Of a DNA stretch of 64,000 nt, positions 26,901 to 36,871 are shown piece by piece. Positions within the stretch are counted from its first letter, which is position 1; each line of letters opens with the position of its first letter. A program made the translations under genes and the position numbers. The notes below the pieces were generated by a model. That model did not search any database. It was not told where the DNA came from and saw only the letters and a program-made list of their open reading frames with translations. Source of the DNA: Nymphaea colorata (taxonomy: Eukaryota; Streptophyta; Magnoliopsida; Nymphaeales; Nymphaeaceae); assembly GCF_008831285.2 (NCBI RefSeq), contig NC_045142.1, positions 23,435,300-23,499,299 of the forward strand, in the 5' to 3' direction.

Positions 26901-29900
26901 CTGGACTTTTGTAATAGTCCGTCTGCAACAAGACTTTGAATGAAAGACCGACTACAATATGCTAAACGGCTGTGCCAAAGAGATGGCATATCATACTCTG
27001 TGATATTGACTTCACTATGACTGGGAAAGGATGAATCTGAAACACAAGACTTAGACACTCTTGGAGCTTCTTCAATGACGTACATGTCTCCTTTGCGAAC
27101 ACTCTCAGCGAATGTCTTATTGGTTCGAGCATCCTTAACATAAACAGAAGAAGGAGTAAACTCAACAGAGGAATGAGTATCATCAATAAGCTTTGACACA
27201 GAAATGATATTTTTCTTGACATTTGGAACAACAAGAACATTCTTTAAAGGTATTGAGGAATGAGCCATGGATAAGTGTGCATTTCCAATATGTGATATTT
27301 TGTGATGGGAACCGTCTCCTATGACAATTGAGCCTTTAGCTAAATAAGGGAGAGCACTAGAAAACTTACCTGCGTCACCAGTTACATGAGCCGCAGCACT
27401 AGAATCCACTTACCATTGTCCTTCCTCATTTTGCTTGAGATTGATTTTAGACAACACTGTCATTAGAATCTGCTGCACATCAGGGGAAATGTTCGATGCC
27501 GCAGTCATGTTCGAAACAGATGACCCTGCTGCCTTATTGTCTCGCCAGACCTGTTTTCCCTTGTTCTGTGGGTTATGCCAACATTCTGACTTCACATGAC
27601 CTCTCTTATTGCAATAAAAACAAGTAGGTATCCTTCGTGGTACATTTGCCTGTGCATTTGTGTTAGGTGTAGGAAGGATACCTCTCCCCATCCCTGTCTG
27701 TGAGTTCCAAACTCTTGGACGACTTCCTTGTAAAGCATGGGTCCCAGTGACCAATACATTGTGACCGCCAGAATGAATTAATTCATGTCGTTGTACACGA
27801 CTTGCTTCATGTTGAATCAACTTTGATTTCAAGTCTTCAAAAGAGGGAAGAACAGACAATACCTCTAAAGCAGTGCAGAAAACATCAAAATCTGACCCCA
27901 ATCCACTCAAAGCCTGTTGTACCTTGTCCTTGTTACTGATTGGATGCCCTATGATGGCAAGATGATCGCTAACATTTTTTATCTCATGTATATATTCCAA
28001 GACTGAACGTGTACCTCGCTTGATATCTTGAAATTGCTTCTCGAGTTGTAGAAATCTCGCTTCTGATATTTGAGAATATGCGGTAGCAAGTATATTCCAC
28101 AACTCAAGTGTTGAAAGATCATCATCAACACCCACCAAAACTTCCTCTGATAGTGTGGAGGTGAAATAAGCAACGAGCGATTGATCATAAGCCATCCACA
28201 TCTCATATTCAAGATTGATTTCTGCAATAGCCTCTTGAACTTGCCCTGCAGCATTCTTCACCTCTCGCATAATCCATTCAGGTGGCGCAGGTGTGGTTCC
28301 ATTGAGATGTCCATAGAGACGGTGACTCTTGATGAACAGGACTATTTGACGTTTCCATGTCAAATAATTGGTATGATTTAGCTTTTGTGAGATAAGTTGG
28401 GAGAGGAAATTGGACGACAAGATGCTGGAATTGCGGTGGGGATCCATAAATGCAATAATCAGAAAATAGGGGAAAAATAGAAATTTTGAGATTAGGGTTA
28501 GGTGGCTGACGGTAGGATAGATTAGGGAGACAGTAGGATTAGGGCAGATGGTAGGGTTAGGGCCGATTAGGGTAGACGACAGGATTAGGGAAGATTAGGG
28601 CAGAAAATTTGGGGATTAGGGTTAGGGCAGAAATTTGGGGATTAGGGTAGAAAATAGAGATTTGAGGATTAGGGCAGAAAAGAAACAACGATTAGGCATA
28701 AATTAAAGATTCTTACCGAACATTCTCAGTGGCAAAACCTGGCTCTGATACCATGTAAGATTTTGATATCTAATACAGGAGGAAGAAAGAAGTGGGCTGC
28801 ACGTCCAAGCAAGAGAAAGATGAAAGAGAGCAGCAACAAATGACGTCTTCCTTTTGTTATCATTATATACTAATCACGATTTAGGGTACATCATAAAATA
28901 CACAAAATAACAATAAGATTTACAAGTATGCCACCGCCCATGATGTGTTGGGCGTGTGGATCAAATGGGTTGGGTCTGGGTGACCCGATCCATATGTACA
29001 AACTTAACAACACACACAGACACCCACCCACCCACCCACACACACACACACACACACGCACAAAAACAAACATGTTTGCACATGCATAGCACCACCTTTA
29101 CTAATTTATGTGGCAGAAAAATGAAGTATTCATTTTATCATGCTTCCAGTTTGCGTTTGAGCCTAAGGAATGCTAATTTGGAAGCTAAAGCCAATATGCG
29201 GAAAGCTGCTCAGGCCGAGGTAAAAAGAACAGCTCCTTTTTTTTTGTTCTCTCTGTCATTTCTTCTTTTTCAGTGTGATTTCAGTGTACAACCCTCTCCT
29301 TTTTGTGTACAATGCAGTGCTGTTGATGCAAAAGTGCTTTTCTTTGCAAATTGAATTTTATGATTTGACACTCAAAAAAGAGAAGCATGCTTATGCTTGT
29401 GGTTGCTTAATATTATCTACTTATAGTGATCGCTACATTTTTCTCCTACTTTTCTGTCAGTGAAGGGGTTATCTTTCGGTTGCAGAGGGAACTCTTATTA
29501 GGAGGTGGAGAGGAATCTACCATTCGTAGGCGCAATTTGCAGTATGGTTCAGGCTTGGCATCAAATCTCGAGAACAAGAATTTACCTTTTTAATGCCATG
29601 ACATTGACTATCATGTGCTTTGAAACTTTCAACTTCTTTTTAGTACCTTTCCTGCTGCAGGAGACTTTCTTTGGCTTCTCACTGTATGGTTGACATACTT
29701 ATCTCTATTGCTGAGAGCTTTTAACTGTTAAAACTTCCTTCCATGAAAGAAGTTTGGTTTACTGGATGGAGCTTTGGCTGTCAAGAAAGCAGTCAGAGTT
29801 CAATCCTGAAAAGCCATTTATTGTGCATGCCAAGCACGCAGAGGCCCTTGGAGAAAGGGTACTAGCCTCTGGAATCCCAGATTTTACGTTGCTGGGAATG

Positions 29901-30258
29901 TTTGGTGTACTGGATGGAGCTTTGGCTGTCAAGAAAGCAGTCAGATTTCAATCCTGAAAGGCCATTCATTGTGCAAGCCAAGCATGCATAGGCCCTTGGG
30001 GCAAGGGTAGTAGCCTCTGGATTTTACACTGCTGAGAATGCGATTAAGTCTCACTGTCGGGGTGTGGTCTCTTTGTACCAGAAATGAGAAAAATGTTAAA
30101 CATTTCTAAGAATTGTCTGCTACTGGACAAGTTGTTGTTGTCACCCTGATTGTGAAATTTGCTAAAAGTTCATTTTACCACTTGAAACATAGATCTACAG
30201 CTTTAGCTTTCACATAATGTTTTCACTGAAGAAGAATGGAGGCTCTGTCTCCCTCTCT

Positions 30259-30296
<38 letters not shown>

Positions 30297-33278
30297 TAAT
30301 TGTTTTAGCAATAATTAACTTAAAAGGGGTAAATGACTTTTCAACAAAAAGAATTTGCACATGGAGACCGATCAAAGAAGCTCATGCAAGGCAGCTGATT
30401 GGACCAATGATGATGGCTTGGAACAGCAAAATAAAATTTATTTAATTTCAGAACTTTTATTCTCTAGGATTTCTTTCAAATGGAAAGGATATTTGGTTTC
30501 AAAAGTTCATATTCTTCAGTGAATGTGAAGATTCCATTGTTTACAAAAATATTGTGTTTCTATAGGAATCCTAGTATTACACAGGTGACTATATTGCCAT
30601 AAATTCACAAAGCTTGAGGCCTTTGTGTCATGCACTATATTGATGCCAAGGACAGGATTTTCTTTTTTTCTTTCTGTTTTTTTGGTTTCTGATAATCCAC
30701 TGCTGCAGTTTTCATGTCTTCTCTCCTGTTCTCTTATATATCTACAAGGGCATGTCTTATCCAATGAGGAATTCCATTTGCAAGTTATAGTTAATTCATT
30801 CATCCTCTTCAACTTCCTTTATGTTTCAAGCTATGCTTTTTCATCATAATCTTTGCAGTTAAATCTCTTGAAGTTTTGTCCATGAACTCGTCTTATATCT
30901 CAAATGCTGATTCAAGTGCAAGCATGCACTTCAAGTTTTATGGAGTATTCTACAACTTAGCCATTAGTTATCATGTCTCTTCATGGGAATCCTTGGGGTA
31001 ATTGCACCTTAAATTTGGAAGCATAAAGGATCCATAGCATTCCAGGATCCAGCTACGTCATTCATCCATATGGCTGTGTTTTTATAATAGAGCGTTGCAA
31101 ACATATGCTTTTCTGTTGTTTCTTCAACATTGTCCTAGGTTGAAACTGAGTGAATGGGCATCATGTTTTGGCTATACTCCTTCCTCTGAGTTATGCTCAG
31201 CCCTGTTTGGGCTTTGACAGCCTGTATCATAAGCAACATATCTGCACACCTGCCTTGTTAGCCCAACCAGACAGACAATAGCCTAGGTTACTAGGCTGGC
31301 TGAACATAGGTGGCCAAATGAAGTTATTATTTTTTAATGTTTATCTTTAGGAATATGAATGTTTTCATTATTCTGTCTATTACTACAATGACTGAAGCGG
31401 GGACCTTTAAACTTGTGCTGATTTATTTATTAGTAAATTCTTTCATCTTCTTCTTTTGTTCATATCAGATGACTTTTATAGTTTGGATCCACTTAACTCT
31501 TCTATGTTAAGGCTTTTTATGCTCATCCATTGATGTGCATCTATTATGTTTAACGGTACTAAGCAACAAAGATAGTCTTATGCCAGCTTTACCATGGAAG
31601 GAAGATAATGCAAGAAAGGAAATCATCTTGTTTAGATTAAGATTAAGCCACTGATTTTCTAACTCTATAATGGGCGGAAAATATATTATTGACCTCATGT
31701 ACAACCTTAAGTTTGCAGGGACAAATACATGGGTTCGTACTGCCATAGCATAATAAAAATATTTTTTCATTTCCTGATGTCTGCTGTTGTGACATGATTA
31801 CTATCCGTTATTCCATGTATGTGATTTGTCATTTTTTTCTCTATTCAAAACTTTAATTTTTATTATGTATCAGGACAAAGGCTGGAATGACATCTGCTGC
31901 TGAAAGCATCACTGAAAGTCTTCGCCGCACTCGGCAACTGATGGTTCAGGTTACTTAGCTATCATTGTGTTTTCCCAGCTCAATAATTTTGATTTTGTTA
32001 CATCTACATGGGGTAACTTGTGGATGGTTAACAGGAAGTGGAGAGAAGTGCAAACACACTGATGACATTTGGTAGGTCTATTTGCTTTATGCTTGCAGAA
32101 ATGCATCTCTTGTTCCTTTTTGTTTCATTGTCTATTTAGTAAAACCTGCAGAAATCCCATCAGACCAGAATCCTTCAGCAGGAGGTGGTTTTTCTTTCAC
32201 CTAGTGCTGGCTATCGAGAAATGCTCAATTGCATTTTATTTATTAGTCAGGTTATATCGTTTTCTGGCGACACTAGTGAAACATGTTACTAGAATTTGAA
32301 AGTTAAGTCGTTGCCGTAAAGAGAACCTTGCTACAGTGAGATTACCGTGTTGAGCTGTGTCTACCTAAGGTCCTAAAGACACCTCCGACATGCACTTGTG
32401 CAGGCATGCACCAATATAAAAGGAGTGCACATGCGGATGACAACCGTGCAGAAAATAAGAGATGCTAATGAAAGAACTGAATGTTCTATGTCATAAAACT
32501 TGTCCTCTCATTGGAAGTCCAAAATCCATGCGTAAAATTTTACTTGTGTGGTGAATGCATATGCTAGAAACATGCAAGTTTTGAAAAGCACTGTTCCATC
32601 AATGAATTTTTGTGGCAATGATACTAAATAAATGCAGATACCTGGAATAGTAAATATATAAATTCGTAGATTCGCATAAATTCATGCAATGGTTAAGGAT
32701 GACATGGTTGTTTTTTGCTTCTCTTATCTAGACAATTCGACCAGCGTATTGAGAAAGGCAGAAGGTGAATATAAGGGTCATCGATCTTTGCTGATGCGAA
32801 CTAGAAACCTCCTTTCCACTATGCAGCGCCAAGATATCATTGAGAGGTAAACTGGTGCATTTCCAATGAACATGACACCATAGGGTGTAAGCTCATATGC
32901 ACAGATTTAGATTTTAGTGAGGCCTTTATTCAAGATGGAATCATATGATATGACCACCCAAGATCCGCTTTGGACCTGGTCTGTACCTGGTCTGTGGGTC
33001 ACCTTTAATTAACAGCATTTTCTAGTTGCTCATTCAAGCCGCTTTTGGACAGGATAATTCTGGTTGTTGGTTTTCTCTTCTTCGCGTCTGTTGTGCTCTA
33101 CATCTTCACCAAGCGTATTGGATTGCTGAAGCTGCAGAGGAAACTTTCATCTGCTTTTTTGAAGGGCTCAGGTCATGAATCGACAAGTTCTCAGATGACA
33201 ACAAAAGCAGCTGATGGTTTGAGTCCACCTTCTACAGAGGGAACACTTCCATTAAGACAGACACATGACGAACTCTAG
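21194..33278 (+). CDS. SEC20: SEC20-family SNARE (BNIP1/Sec20), eight exons, 297 aa
   Basis: Sec20 is a membrane-anchored SNARE of the ER acting in Golgi-to-ER retrograde fusion with the DSL1 tether. Exons: 21194-21205, 23343-23644, 29150-29219, 29486-29541, 31874-31949, 32035-32071, 32732-32846, 33053-33278; all phases agree. The N-terminal helical part includes PRLNAAVQDGLSLLRSLQF. The Sec20 core follows: SLRNANLEAKANMRKAAQAE, LLLGGGEESTIRRRNLQ, SITESLRRTRQLMVQEVERS, and GHRSLLMRTRNLLSTMQRQD. The single TM helix is IILVVGFLFFASVVLYIF, then KRIGLLKLQ. The protein ends THDEL. The short first exon encodes MEEQ and joins IPHMADGE in frame. Translation could instead begin at the ATG at 23352. 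Intron 2 (5.5 kb) contains an antisense copia element. The family call is very secure. Confidence 0.95.
21206..23342 (+). other. SEC20 intron 1
   Basis: The donor GTATCT follows ATGGAAGAACAG and the acceptor CACTAG precedes ATTCCACACATGG. The intron is T-rich with no recognisable gene. A leader intron of this size is usual when exon 1 is mostly untranslated. Confidence 0.65.
23915..23957. repeat. (TG)n(AG)n compound microsatellite at the copia left edge
   Basis: A TG run of about 24 bases changes to an AG run directly abutting the left LTR sequence. It stands where the outer 39 bp of this LTR would be expected from the intact right LTR. Confidence 0.93.
23958..24174 (-). repeat. 3' LTR of the copia element (outer end missing)
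   Basis: The stretch runs on the + strand from TGGGCTGCACGTCC to AAACTTAACA and matches 28793-29009 with about 9 differences. The remaining 39 bp of the LTR (TGTAAGATTTTGATATC...) present on the right are absent, replaced by a dinucleotide repeat. Confidence 0.93.
24182..26257 (-). pseudogene. Copia reverse transcriptase and RNase H, broken
   Basis: The frame 26257-25517 covers the integrase C-terminal region and the start of RT (WKYKLKYKLDG-like: GSKWVYKLKYKLDG, ARLVATGFTQ). It is stopped by TAG at 25519-25517. Immediately after, the same frame continues YGEDYDETFSPV into 25474-24182, with the RT catalytic LLIYVDDIVLTG box, QLDVKNVFLHG, and the RNase H domain (YTDADWAGDPDDRRS, SSTEAEYRAMA, DNQSAIKIA, RTKHIEI). 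The single nonsense codon inactivates RT unless read through. The terminal stop overlaps the polypurine tract. Confidence 0.93.
26254..26686 (-). pseudogene. Copia integrase core, frameshifted
   Basis: Two overlapping frames carry the integrase core. 26686-26486 holds FQCDGGGEF (second catalytic Asp) and stops after the invariant NHG...RQ.SCP region. The next frame holds PQQNGIAERKHRHIVE with the catalytic Glu, then breaks again at about 26330 before the VFGC.CYVH-like region. At least two indels are needed to explain this. Confidence 0.88.
26696..27409 (-). pseudogene. Copia protease and pre-integrase region
   Basis: The frame opens VDSSAAAHVTGD, the aspartic protease site, with DSS where the family normally has D-S/T-G. 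It is separated from gag by an in-frame TAA. Further on it has the GAG-pre-integrase zinc motif (LWHSRLAYCS ... CSSCHICK) and the first integrase Asp in IIYSDVWG. It ends at a stop after SYSRYT. Confidence 0.9.
27410..28447 (-). CDS. Copia gag, 345 aa
   Basis: Opens at an ATG at 28447 with MDPHRNSSIL and is uninterrupted. It has the plant copia gag signature (LNHTNYLTWKRQI, LSGLGSDFDVF) and a CCHC zinc knuckle CFYCNKRGHVKSECWH near its C-terminus. Gag packages element RNA. The frame stops at TAA just before the protease motif. In intact relatives gag and pol are usually one frame, so this stop is probably a mutation. It is the longest undamaged part of the element. Confidence 0.92.
   Translation of the reverse strand: MDPHRNSSILSSNFLSQLISQKLNHTNYLTWKRQIVLFIKSHRLYGHLNGTTPAPPEWIMREVKNAAGQVQEAIAEINLEYEMWMAYDQSLVAYFTSTLSEEVLVGVDDDLSTLELWNILATAYSQISEARFLQLEKQFQDIKRGTRSVLEYIHEIKNVSDHLAIIGHPISNKDKVQQALSGLGSDFDVFCTALEVLSVLPSFEDLKSKLIQHEASRVQRHELIHSGGHNVLVTGTHALQGSRPRVWNSQTGMGRGILPTPNTNAQANVPRRIPTCFYCNKRGHVKSECWHNPQNKGKQVWRDNKAAGSSVSNMTAASNISPDVQQILMTVLSKINLKQNEEGQW
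28448..28740 (-). other. Copia leader with TTAGGG-like repeats
   Basis: Between the primer site and the gag start, the + strand carries many copies of GATTAGGG, GATTAGGGTTAGGG and GGGCAGA words. It is a degenerate short tandem array rather than a telomere, because spacing and sequence vary. Confidence 0.85.
28754..29009 (-). repeat. 5' LTR of the copia element
   Basis: 256 bp; on the element strand it begins TGTTAAGTTTG and ends ATCTTACA, directly followed by the primer-binding site TGGTATCAGAGCC. This fixes its inner boundary precisely. A (CA)n / CCCA-rich tract follows its outer end. Confidence 0.93.
29010..29057. repeat. CA/CCCA-rich simple repeat at the copia right edge
   Basis: ACACACACAGACACCC, CCACCCACCC and a CA run directly follow the LTR end. 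Confidence 0.95.
29542..31873 (+). other. SEC20 intron 4
   Basis: A 2.3-kb intron containing the tandem duplication above and a (TA)n run at 30262-30294. Otherwise it is T-rich with no gene seen. Confidence 0.75.
29752..30045. repeat. Tandem duplication of about 145 bp in SEC20 intron 4
   Basis: The block from GTTTACTGGATGGAGCTTTG to TGCTGGGAATG recurs immediately as GTGTACTGGATGGAGCTTTG to TGCTGAGAATG, with small substitutions and deletions. Open frames through it (such as FGLLDGALAVKKAVR) suggest an origin in some coding sequence that I cannot name. Confidence 0.85.
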
Positions 33279-34034
33279 GAGCAACGTGATATTCTTTTTT
33301 AACCCATCCGAGGAATGTAAATCTCTATGTTTAATACGCCAATCTTTTGTTTGATCTCTCTCCCAACTTTTTCTTGATGTGATCTTAGTCACCCCAAAGT
33401 CCCTTTTCATAGTACACTTGGGCGTTGATTTTCTTTCTGCTTTGCACATTCTTGAATCCCATCACCAATGATAATATACCTTTTCTTTAATAATTTGCTT
33501 CCCTGCTTCCGTCTCGCATGTCGCTTCTCGTGTAACCTGTCCATTTACTGGTGACTGGTGCTTTGTATTTTTGGAGTCTCAAACTGATGCCTCTTCATGT
33601 AACTTCCATTCTACCGTGCGTGCAAGGTGGAAATGTCCTATATATCCTCTGTCTATTCAGAGCCAGACGCAGTGTGATATATATATATATATATATAGGG
33701 GGAGAGAGAGAGAGAGAACAAGTGGATTTCTACGGCCAGGATTTGGCCATAGAATCCCAGAAGACCCTCCCAAACACATGGGGGCATGCATGAGTTAAGG
33801 CCGTCTTGTTTGAAATCAGCTTGGTTATACTTGTGATTGGATGATTATTTTTTATTTTGTATTGTTGAAAACCATTGCACAATGTCTATTTAGGATGACA
33901 AATTGCTTGGTTATGATTTTTTAACAACTACAAAATGCATCTTTTGTGACAAATTTGTAGGAAAAGTCCTATGCTTTGCGAGTGCGTGCTTTGCACAAAG
34001 CACTCTCAAAGGTCACTAGTTTTTTTTTTTTTCA

Positions 34035-34066
<32 letters not shown>

Positions 34067-34852
34067 GAAGGCTGCTTCATCAAAATTGGACTTTTAGCAC
34101 ATTGAGCACAGTGATGTGTTGGACTGTTATCCAAAACCATTGAGCGGAAGGTGCTATTTCGCCAGTCTTCTCGCTTTTCTCTATCAAACAAAAGCTTCCG
34201 GTGACTATTGTTTAGCATAGGGCTAGAGGATTTAGAGGGAATACATAGAGTTAGATAAACGTCACATTCAATATTAAAAGGGATGTCCTCTTGGAACTCT
34301 AGAGGCATTTTCATATGATATCCATGGGTTGGCCTTAGCGTTGATGGAACAACTAACAACCGCTGCCAAAAGAATAGGAAATTTCCTCTCCTTACTTTTT
34401 CCTGTTTTTGTTTTTGTCTGCAGATGGAGTTCTATCTTGACCTTTTTTACCTTCATTCAAAGAGGTAAAGAAGGAAGTTTCAATCACCGTCAAGCGGAGA
34501 CAAGCTCAAGTACTTGTCGGGGGTGAAACCAGAAAATTTATGTGAAGAGTTAGGCATACAGGAGAAGAAGTTATGACAATAAATGAGAAGCTAAGGCTCC
34601 CTCCCTTTCCATTTAAGGCTGTGTCTGCTTGCTCAGAGGGCTGATGGCCATGAGAATGGAATCGGGGACTCGCCTTCTTCCACCATTCCCTTTGTTCTTA
34701 GGATCTAGAGCTGCATTTGCTTTCACATAGGCATAATGCCCATAAGAATTGATCAGGGTCTAGGCGTCTAGCCTATACATACACTTCAATTTTTGAGGAT
34801 TTGAGTATTGATCTTTAACTAAGAAACAAAAATGAACCCATCAAGCGTAACA

Positions 34853-34915
34853 CAACCACGTAGCAAGGTGGCTCACACTCAAGGGGTTCGAGGTTCGAAT
34901 CTCGTGGTTACTATC
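34853..34915 (+). repeat. tRNA-like / SINE-head fragment
   Basis: GTAGCAAGGTGGCTCACAC resembles an A box and GGTTCGAATCTCG (34892-34904) is close to a pol III B box. Spacing and arms do not fold into a tRNA, so a SINE head or decayed tRNA gene is more likely. Confidence 0.4.
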
Positions 34916-36135
34916 ATGCTTTGCTATGTCATTCCTTTAAGCTACAAAAAGTAGTAAGCACAACACTCGAGTTAAAAGATGTACCATAGGTTCACCCAAC
35001 CCCAATGTAAGCCCAAAATCTTCAAGGCATAAGGTATAGTTATGGTGGTTTTACGTCGAAGATAATTTCCTCTAAGTAAACAATTTTAAAAAATGATACA
35101 ATTTGATTGAAGCAATGTTTAATGAATTTTTGAAATCCCGCAAACTCAAGGGCAGGAAGGGATCCCTGTCCTTTAACATTGCACAATCCCATAGGTAGAC
35201 AAGATGATCAGATCCACAGTTAAAATTGTGCAAGCGACTCCCTCAGATTCAATGTAGAAAGCAGAAGCCCGTTCAATCCTTCCTTGGTGCACAAAAAAGT
35301 GGCTCAACTTTTTTGGGTCTAGTCCTGATTTGCCTGATGAGGAACCCCACCATGCAGACCGGCCCACAAAGTGGGTCCAGGTCTATAACCTACCTGGCTC
35401 ACAGAGTGGGATCCAGGGCTAGAACCTATCTGGTCATGTCTATGAGCCCATGTCAAATCAAGTGCACAGTGCCAAAAGAGCCATGCTTCATTTGGTATAC
35501 AAAGCACCCTTTAAAAGTACTCACTCTGATCATGAAATTTCCTACGAAGATTGCAAATTTTGTAGTAGAATCTAAAACTTGTTGCAGATTTACCTTTCAT
35601 CTCTTCAAGAGGGCAGGTCTGGATCTGTGATCCAAATTCCAAGATTCTTGAAACCATGAGATCCTAGAGCATCCCTTCTTTCACATGCTCGGGTTCCTTG
35701 AAGATCATCTTGGGATTCCTGAAAATATGCCTGTTTACATGAAGACAAAGCCACTGGTATTGGCATCATGAATCATGGACCTTTGGCGAGGCTTCGTAAT
35801 GGTAATATGATGATGAGAAAATCATGATATTTCCCAAAGAGTCATACTTTTTACTTTAGCGATGTTTAGGCCATAATGCAATTTTTTTTTTCAATTTTCA
35901 TGGTAGTCCTGTCGAATACATACATAATATATGTCTAAATTGTATGGACAGTAACTAAAAAACCAAAGAAACCTTTGGATTTTTCATAGCCAACCTAAAA
36001 ATGAGACTTGAACATTTTTTGAGTGAGCAAGAGATTAACAATCCACTGCTCGGAAAAGAAGTTTGAAGCCTCGCTCTGCCCCCAAGGTCTTGGGCTACGT
36101 CGAAAGTTAGTAAACGATCCTACTTTTATAGTTTA

Positions 36136-36235
36136 AGGGAGTAGCACCTATGAGAATTGAACTGGCAGTGTGCCTTTTATACGCTTGTCTGCCTGACCAA
36201 CTATGCTATGTCTTTTAGGGCGAGACATATACATT
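36136..36235 (-). repeat. SINE-like fragment (tRNA-related), inverted
   Basis: On the minus strand TAGCATAGTTGGTCAGGCAG is followed by AGTTCAATTCTCATAGG, resembling A and B boxes. The same order occurs at about 38888-38990 (GGCGTAGCTGGTCAGACAAG ... TTTGATTCTTCTGGGC), and partial words recur near 34616-34765. This indicates a small dispersed family. Confidence 0.45.
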
Positions 36236-36343
36236 TTCAAGACATGTACATTTTCAAGTAAGAATCTTTTCAAGGATTTTAGCGAGACGTACATTTTCAA
36301 GACATGTACATTTTCAAATAAGAATCTTTCCAAGGTTTTTAGG
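36222..36343. repeat. 60-bp tandem duplication
   Basis: ACATTTTCAAGACATGTACA plus TTTTCAAgTAAGAATCTTT is repeated at a 60-bp step with few changes. Confidence 0.9.
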
Positions 36344-36839
36344 AAGCTCACCCTGAAAATTATTCAAAATCTCCTAGTAGTTCATAATTTTTTCGTTAGC
36401 ATTATCTCCAGATCCTAAACTTGATATAACTTCCTAAAAATTCTCCAATCTTGTCAAACCTTCATATATAAAATTGAGGGGTTGACATCATCTGTGGACT
36501 AATTTTTTGGAGTTGAAGATTGTTGAGGAAAAACTGCAGGAAAGAAATCGTTATGATTACTAGCCATGTTTCTAAAAAAGAAAATCTAACAGATGCAGTC
36601 TAGTCCTGTTGACATACAAAACTAAGAGCTATGATTGAATTCGATTAAATAAATTGAACTCTGAAAGCGATGATTACCATGTTGGCAGTGTTAAGTTTTC
36701 AATTAAGATATCCAAAGTAATCAAGGATTATTTTTGAAACCCACCCACCAGCCTCATTGTCATCTGCTTTATAAATTACCAAAATAAATTCACCAACTTA
36801 TGAGTTTTTTTGTTTAAAAAACTAGAAACACATTCAGAT

Positions 36840-36840
36840 G

Positions 36841-36868
<28 letters not shown>
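36840..36868. repeat. (CT)n microsatellite
   Basis: A pure CT run of about 29 bp. Confidence 0.95.

Positions 36869-36871
<3 letters not shown>

Larger units (their letters stand above)
23958..29009 (-). mobile_element. Ty1/copia LTR retrotransposon in SEC20 intron 2, antisense, decayed
   Basis: The right (5') LTR is 28754-29009 (256 bp) and starts/ends TG/CA on either strand. The left (3') LTR is 23958-24174 (217 bp) and lacks the outer 39 bp. By eye I count about 9 mismatches over the 217 aligned bases. A primer site complementary to initiator-Met tRNA, TGGTATCAGAGCC, abuts the 5' LTR at 28753-28741, and a polypurine tract TTGAGGGGGG abuts the 3' LTR. Gag, protease, integrase, RT and RNase H appear in copia order on the minus strand. 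Stop codons and frameshifts break the polyprotein. Short LTRs suggest an Ale/Retrofit-like lineage, which is only a guess. No target-site duplication is visible. Confidence 0.95.

Noticed and set aside
28480..28690. Interstitial telomere array
   Set aside because: TTAGGG words are irregular and sit exactly in the leader of the copia element, so they belong to it. The plant telomere unit is TTTAGGG.
34861..34915. Functional tRNA gene
   Set aside because: It has a B-box-like GGTTCGAATCT but no consistent acceptor, D and anticodon arms, so it is listed only as SINE/tRNA-like.
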